Shown one piece after another: positions 58,431 through 64,000 of a DNA stretch of 64,000 nt. Each line of letters opens with the position of its first letter. Position 1 is the first letter of the stretch. A model generated the notes under the pieces. That model did not search any database and was not told the origin of the DNA. It saw only the letters and a list, made by a program, of their open reading frames with translations. The stretch covers positions 19,431,001 to 19,495,000 of the forward strand of contig CM069877.1 of the NCBI GenBank assembly GCA_036172665.1, read 5' to 3'. The stretch comes from Prosopocoilus inquinatus. Taxonomy: Eukaryota > Arthropoda > Insecta > Coleoptera > Lucanidae. Position numbers and translations under genes: made by a program.

Positions 58431-60541
58431 TAGAGACCGGATTTATAAGTTTTTACAAGTTTTTTACGCTAACATACCTAAACTTGGCGTTTTGTATTTA
58501 TATGTTTGTCGATTAGAGAAGCCCAAAAATGGTAGTTTTATTTCGCATATAACTTAATATTTTAGACTTTTAGCGCATATTTATTTATTTATCCATATAT
58601 TGATATAAATAACATTATAATTCCATATACGGTCAATATTCAAGTCTGCAGCTTTTCCAAGAAGTAATTTATTCTTCTCAACGTCTGTCCACTTTATTTT
58701 ACGATTTCCCGGAATGTGATTTTCTCGGAATCTGTAGCGACTCAGGCACTCGGACTTGCATTTTGCACTTACGTTTTGCATTTCAGTTTGAGATAAGAAC
58801 TCCGTGAATGCGTGTGACTAGTGACTAGTGTATTTATCAACGCGAATTAGTTGTTATTTTCTTACTTAATTTAAAGACGAAATAAATTCAGTGCTTATCC
58901 TTTCAAAATGCCGAAAGTAGCATCCTCTTGATCCGAGCTATTGAAAAAAAAATGGATTAAAGCATCTAAACATCTAACTACACATGGAAAAGTTATTTTT
59001 TGCAACGTATGCTCAAAACAGGTAGATACCTTACAAATTCTCTTAAAAATCACATTTTCATTTTGACAATATTTTAAGGTGTCGTCAGACCAAAAGTACC
59101 AGATTGATCAACATTTGGCTACAAACCTCCATAAGGAATCGGAGAAAAGATGTGTGTCTAACTTTAGGCAGTCTTTTATTTCTTCAACAGCTAGTAACTC
59201 ACAAGGCAGTGACACAGGAAATGAATTCTTTTTAGACTTGTGCAGTGCTATGGCAGAGTCAAACATTCCTTGGCATAAACTTGAGCAACCAAGTTTTCGA
59301 ACTTTTTTGGAAAAACACTGCAATCGTCATATTCCAAATGAATCGACTTTGCGGAAAAACTATCTAAGTGTATGCTACCAGCAACGGATGAAGAAAATAA
59401 GAGAGAAGCTTAGCGACAACAATATTAATATAGTAGTTGATGAAACGACAGATGCCTGCGGTCGTTATGTAGCAAATATGTTAGCAGGAGTATTAAGCAA
59501 CACAGTTGCACCAATATCTTATTTGGTAAATAGTGCAGTTTTGGAAAAAACAAATCATTCAACGATCGCACGTTTTATTAACGACAGCTTGACACTTTTA
59601 TATGCACCTAATAAAGTTAAATCGGAAAATATATTACTAATGGTGTCTGATGCAGCAGCCTACATGATAAAAGCAGGACAGGCTTTACAGGTGTTTTACC
59701 CAAATTTGATGCACTTCACTTGTATGGCTCACGCAATGAATAGGCTCGCTGAATTGGTGCGACTAGAATACCCAACAGTAAATAAGTTGATCAATAACGG
59801 AAAAAAGGCGTTTCTTAAAGCCCCACTGCGTATACAACACTATAAAGAATTAGCTGCTGACCTGACAATTAAAGGAAATTTTCTTAGAATTGGATGATTC
59901 CAATTCAGCGGCTTTAAGAATTTGTAAGGAATGCATGTCGAACACAAACATCGGGAATCAATTAGCATTCATTAAGACTCATTTTTCGGTTTTAATATCC
60001 ACCATTAAAAAGTTGGAATCATACCAGACGGCTCTATTAGATTCTTTTGAAGTGGTCGATGATGCAATTGAAAGTGTAAAATCAATTTCAGGGGAGATAG
60101 GAGAGAAGTTAATGGCAAAATTAGACAAAGTTCTATTACGTAATCCTGACTACAATAAAATGAGGAAAATCTGTTTAGTTTTAAAAGGTCAAAGTGAAGA
60201 GGATTTGGACATGGACCCCAAAGATGTAGCATCCATGAAATTTGCGCCCATTACTTCATGCGATGTCGAGCGTTCGTTTTCCTCTTATAAAAATATTTTG
60301 ACAGACAGACAACAAAATTTTACCCCAAATAATTAAATCAACTGTTGATTATATTTTGTAATCCTACTATTTAAGTGTTAAGTGTTAAAATTACTTATAT
60401 GAAACAATTTATGTTTTTATTATTCTAAAGTATAAGTAAAATAAAATTTTTATCGCATATAATATCCATATTTTGATCTGTTTTAATCGCATAAAAAAAA
60501 CTTATTTTCCACTTTTTTAGCACATATAAATCCGGTCTTTA
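58431..60541 (+). mobile_element. hAT transposon with 8-bp target duplication
   Basis: 2111 bp with 17-bp terminal inverted repeats (TAGAGACCGGATTTATA at the left; the right end reads TAAAGACCGGATTTATA on the other strand, one mismatch). ATTATTAC flanks both ends (58423-58430 and 60542-60549), the 8-bp duplication of the hAT superfamily. It encodes a damaged transposase on the plus strand. Confidence 0.93.
58908..60336 (+). pseudogene. hAT transposase, defective
   Basis: Exon 1 (58908-59021) opens with MPKVASS, a TGA at 58929-58931, then KKWIKASKHLTTHG and CNVCSKQ, the Cys pair of an N-terminal zinc finger. A 57-bp GT-AG intron follows. Exon 2 (from 59079) continues with HLATNLH (the His pair), IVVDETTDACGRYVANMLAG (first catalytic Asp region) and LMHFTCMAHAMNRLAELVR. 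The frame shifts near 59890 into LDDSNSAALRICKECM and ends with CDVERSFSSYKNILTDRQQN, the conserved C-terminal dimerisation block. The usual TRW-containing segment between these parts is missing. A stop, a frameshift and a deletion together make it inactive. Confidence 0.88.
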
Positions 60542-60690
60542 ATTATTACTTTGGCTTACCGATTGTTCACTATCAGCTAGACGCGCTGCGCCGGCAAATA
60601 TGAGGCGTATACACAATCTATTTATAACATCGCACCGCTTCGTTGCAATAGTAAAGTTTTACACTTTATTCTGTCCGCCATGTGGACATT

Positions 60691-61849
60691 AGTTTGTTTT
60701 TAAACTAAGAGGAGTGACAGTTGTCGCCCTGCTGCAGGTAGAATGACACTGTAAAACTAAATCAGAAATTAATTAGGCTTGCTTAGAAAGTTTGCAAATT
60801 CTTAAAGCAACCAGTTTTAGCAACAAATTTGCTTACTGGTTTAGAACTTAACTGAAACTGTCACATGAATGATGAAAAATGTTAATTCTTACTTTTAAAT
60901 TGGAGGATGGTGTGAAACTGGATATCAAACAGCCAATAGTATGTAGGAGTTTTTGTCGGGCAAATTTAAATTACTCCTCCTAATTAAAAAATAAACTATA
61001 GTCTGTCGAGGAGGGTGTCGAGGGAAACAGCGCGGGTGTTCGAAGGAGTGCACAGATCCACTTCAAGCGGCCCAGATAAATAGTGTATCTGCGTCTGTGA
61101 AGCTAGCAAATGGTAGTGGTGAACTCCACTGGTATGTTGTGAAGTCAGTGTACTAAAAATAGGTCACGTAACGCGTATTTTACTTTAAAATTTCTCCCTA
61201 GTTTTTTCGAATTTTTATAACAACATTTCGGAAGTCCTGCAGCACTGCAGCTCTTATGCACCAGCCGCCCCGTCAAGAAACATAATGTACTTGCGACTTG
61301 CAAACCTGCAAAATGCAAATAAAGTAATGAAACAAATGAACAAGGAATATTTTTAATTATTTAAATAATTTATTTGCAGGTGAACTGTCAATCAATAATT
61401 CAAATCTGATAGCGAGTTCCACTTTTCACCCTGATGTACACCAGTGTACACTCATGATATCTTTATCTTGTACTATTACATGAAGTTAAAACGCGATGAG
61501 AATACACTCAGTTCACACCAGTGCAGAGTGGTACATAAATCTTAAGAAACTGGCCAAAATATATTTTCCTAGTTTATGAAAAATATTAAAATAATTACAG
61601 ATTATTTGAGTAATATTATTAGATAAATCAATTCACATTTATGAAGAGTTAGCTATGAGATAAAACAAAATTCTGAACCGTTAAAGTCTAGAATTTTCAG
61701 TGCGTATGTACTCATCAGTGGAGTAGCAATGTAAACTATTAGTTTACTAAAACACAAGGGAAATTTCCGATTATATTGTTACCGTGCAAATTTCCCCGGT
61801 TGTTTTGAGCCACCCTGTATGTTGTATTGCGAGCTAAAAATAGATGTGT
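60691..61849. other. No gene seen
   Basis: Mixed-composition sequence with no supported frame. GAGCCACCCTGTATG at about 61808 is the end motif of a DNA element whose partner I did not find. Confidence 0.4.
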
Positions 61850-63150
61850 TTTCATGTTAGCCGCCGGCGTGCGGGCGAACTCAACCTTTCGTCGCATTTG
61901 CGGTCTTTTGTTATCGCCGACGCAGATCTCTTTTACAACGCCGCTCGTTTCGGGCTGCGCTTAATTACACATACTCCGCGCTTGCTTTACGACCTCGTGT
62001 TCTTTGAGAAAATACGTTTGTTTATTTTACCCAGGGAAAAGTGTTAGGCTGTTTTCAATTCGCTTTATGGGCTTTCACGCGGCGTCGGCTTGACGCGTTT
62101 TTTTTTGTTCCCTATATTTTTTTTTTGCTTAGTCAGTTATAATTTCGATTTCATTCTATGTCGCAATTTCTACCGCCGTGTGAAACGAACTTTGACATTC
62201 GAATTGATTGGCTGAGGTTTAGTCAGACACTTATTGGGATTGGTTCATTGGTATGATTCTGGAATGTTCTCCCCCCGTTCTCCCCGTTTTAACTCGTTAC
62301 CACGAACCAAGTTCTGGATTCATTCCCAAATTAATTCCCGCAGTGATCGCATGTATTTTGTGTGAGTGATTTTCATTTGGTGTTGTGCGTGAATTCGTCC
62401 TCTGCGTGGACAAATTCTCCTTCGGCTTTGACCGGATCCTGTGCGATTGCTGCAGCAATAAACGCTTGTTTTGCGTTTTCCTCAGAAAGCCTGCTTGTTA
62501 GGGCAGGTGAGTTAATAAGTGTGGGAAATTGGTTGATTCGTGTGTAACGGGGGCATATTTGTTTCTTTCTTCAGGCTTTTTCTTCCCCCCCCCTTTTTTG
62601 CGTTTGGGATATCGAAATTTCTGCGAGAAGTGTAGAAATTACCTTCCGCCGACGGACTCGACCCGAGACTCGTCGATTTGCCCTCTCCGTGGCTGACGTG
62701 TTGCGGCCCGAGGAAAATTTGGGACCGCCTAACTGACCAACGGACAAGGTCGGACCTTTTAATTTTGTTTTTAATTGATTATTGTTGCGAACAACGAACG
62801 CTTGTTTTACCTCGAACGTCACATTACGAGTAGAGGACCCCTTACGAGGGATTTGAATCAATCCTTTGTTTTTCTGTTTGTAACGCAAGTTTGTTGCGTA
62901 ATCACTTAATTTGTTTTTTTTTGTTTGTGGCCTGTACGCGCCACTTTAATGAACACTTAAATTTTGTTGTGTCGCATTTATCTTTTATTTTGTTTGGTGT
63001 ACTGCGTGATTTATTTTGTAAACTGATTAATTTTTTTTTACTGTACTGTTTTCTTTGTGTGTAAATAAAACAATTTGTTTAACAAGGACGTACCGCGTTT
63101 TTCTTAATTTCCCGCGGAAAGTAAATTAAATTGAGTGGCGCCTTTTGTTA
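61850..63150 (+). other. GC-rich block, possible solo LTR or retroelement 5' end
   Basis: Starts near TGTTAGCCGCCGG and is clearly richer in GC and CpG than the rest of the window. It contains AATAAACGC near 62457 followed by a hairpin GCCTGC-TTGTTAG-GGCAGG, and ends near 63137 with TGGCGCC, which resembles a tRNA-Lys primer-binding site next to an LTR. No gag or pol frame follows. The LTR reading is inference; a CpG-rich unique region is the alternative. Confidence 0.35.
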
Positions 63151-63748
63151 GTTTTTTTTGTTGTTTGGGTCATTGTTGTTGGTTTGAGATTACTCCCACG
63201 CCTGTCACGACTGTTAGCTGCCGGATGCGTCGAAACTGACGTCACGATGCAACATCTGATTATCTTCCTGGAAAGGTAAGGTAGCAATATATATGGACTG
63301 CACAAATACAGTTATTTTAGATTTTCTAATTAATCCATTATCGTGGGTAATATGATATGGGATACGCTTGGGACAAAAATATATTAATAAAGTTGAGCCG
63401 TAACTTTTCCCTTATTCACTGAAGCTTTTTAGAAATTGGCTATCTTTGGCGGTAATTATTTTTAAATGTTATTTCAGCTTACACATTCGTTTAAGAAGTA
63501 CTACAAAAATTAAGTGCATAAACCTGCATTTTTACTAAAAGAATTACATTTTCAGCTGCAGTACAGAAAACCTATGGAAACTTTATTATGTGTGGCGTGC
63601 TAATATAATCATTCGAAAAAAGAATCTTCTGTTTTGCCTTCTGCAAAAATGTAATTAACAGAAATTAACAGATCATCAAATTCTATCAATAACGGCAAAA
63701 TTTAGATTTTTTGTAATACTTTGAAGGAAAAATGGCTGTCATGTCACA
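63151..63748. other. No gene seen
   Basis: AT-rich interval with no supported feature. Confidence 0.4.
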
Positions 63749-63928
63749 GGGCTCGTTTTTTTACTCTTCAACTTTTAAAACGCTGCATCTTAAAATTTCA
63801 ACGCTGAACTTTGATGACGTCACGCTTTAAGCTTTAAAGCGACCATACCAATCGCTACATCCGTAAAAAAACGCTTTTGGTTTAATCGCTGCAACGGATG
63901 ATCTAATCCTGTGTAAAAAAACGAGCCC
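63749..63928. repeat. 180-bp MITE-like repeat with GGGCTCG ends
   Basis: GGGCTCGTTTTTTTAC at the left is mirrored by GTAAAAAAACGAGCCC-like sequence at the right. The interior contains AGCTTTAAAGC-type short palindromes and CGCTGCA words in both orientations. Non-coding. Confidence 0.65.
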
Positions 63929-64000
63929 ACAGAGTGCATAAACAAGTACATAAACAATTTCTAAGTATAATAAAGATTGGCTAACTAAAACGCTTGTAAT

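Larger units (their letters stand above)
58092..60688 (+). repeat. 468-bp dispersed repeat, copy B, split by a hAT element
   Basis: 58092-58430 and 60542-60688 are the two parts of a repeat found uninterrupted at 52805-53272. The split point is the hAT insertion with its duplicated ATTATTAC. Confidence 0.85.

Noticed and set aside
1..64000. CRISPR arrays, bacterial operons, tRNA or rRNA genes
   Set aside because: Spliced animal genes and eukaryotic transposons throughout; no regular spacer array, no cloverleaf or rRNA segment recognised by eye.

Overview
This is AT-rich animal nuclear DNA, most likely from an insect and possibly a beetle. The evidence is short GT-AG introns of about 50-70 bp in compact genes, an insect-like ERGIC-53 ending in KKFY, and a dense load of mariner, Tc1, hAT, jockey-like LINE and foldback elements. 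The beetle call is an impression from repeat style; no sequence search was possible.

I support four protein genes. A short three-exon gene at 9765-10304 (+) encodes an 84-residue secreted precursor with two copies of the eight-residue core SCHGSYCQ, each placed in a fragment bounded by dibasic sites; it looks like an unrecognised peptide hormone precursor. GINS3/Psf3 (26007-26716, +) is complete in three exons. Mitochondrial ribosomal protein L40 (28889-30248, +) is complete in four exons. ERGIC-53/LMAN1 (55627 down to 35552, -) is complete in eight exons. Its second intron is 15.1 kb and is made largely of nested transposons.

The most striking content is a repeat of about 312 bp, present in at least five places (0.5, 1.8, 21.7-22.5, 27.7-28.7 and 38.1-38.5 kb). 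Its best copies carry a complete type I hammerhead ribozyme fold: CUGAAGA and GAA core, stem II AGCCC/GGGCU, a palindromic stem III, and a 7-bp stem I closing on both sides. Three insertions are each flanked by a perfect 13-bp target-site duplication. One of them (27652-28666) is an inverted array containing a head-to-tail pair of ribozymes 312 nt apart. This is what an animal retrozyme (a small circular-RNA-derived, hammerhead-bearing retroelement) should look like. A second, unrelated repeat family (30.6 and 42.5-43.5 kb) has a similar ribozyme-like core with the same kind of 8-nt palindromic stem III.

Layout: 0-9.7 kb, repeats and a jockey-like LINE with a twin-priming inversion inside a palindromic MITE; 9.8-10.4 kb, peptide gene; 11-24 kb, foldback elements, a 79-bp tandem repeat, a mariner relic, a second LINE relic split by a palindrome, and a retrozyme cluster; 24.8-30.3 kb, a MULE-like insertion next to GINS3, a retrozyme array, and MRPL40; 30.5-35.2 kb, MITEs; 35.5-55.6 kb, ERGIC-53 with transposons in its introns; 55.8-64 kb, MITEs, a hAT element whose empty site is also in the window, and a GC-rich block that may be an LTR.
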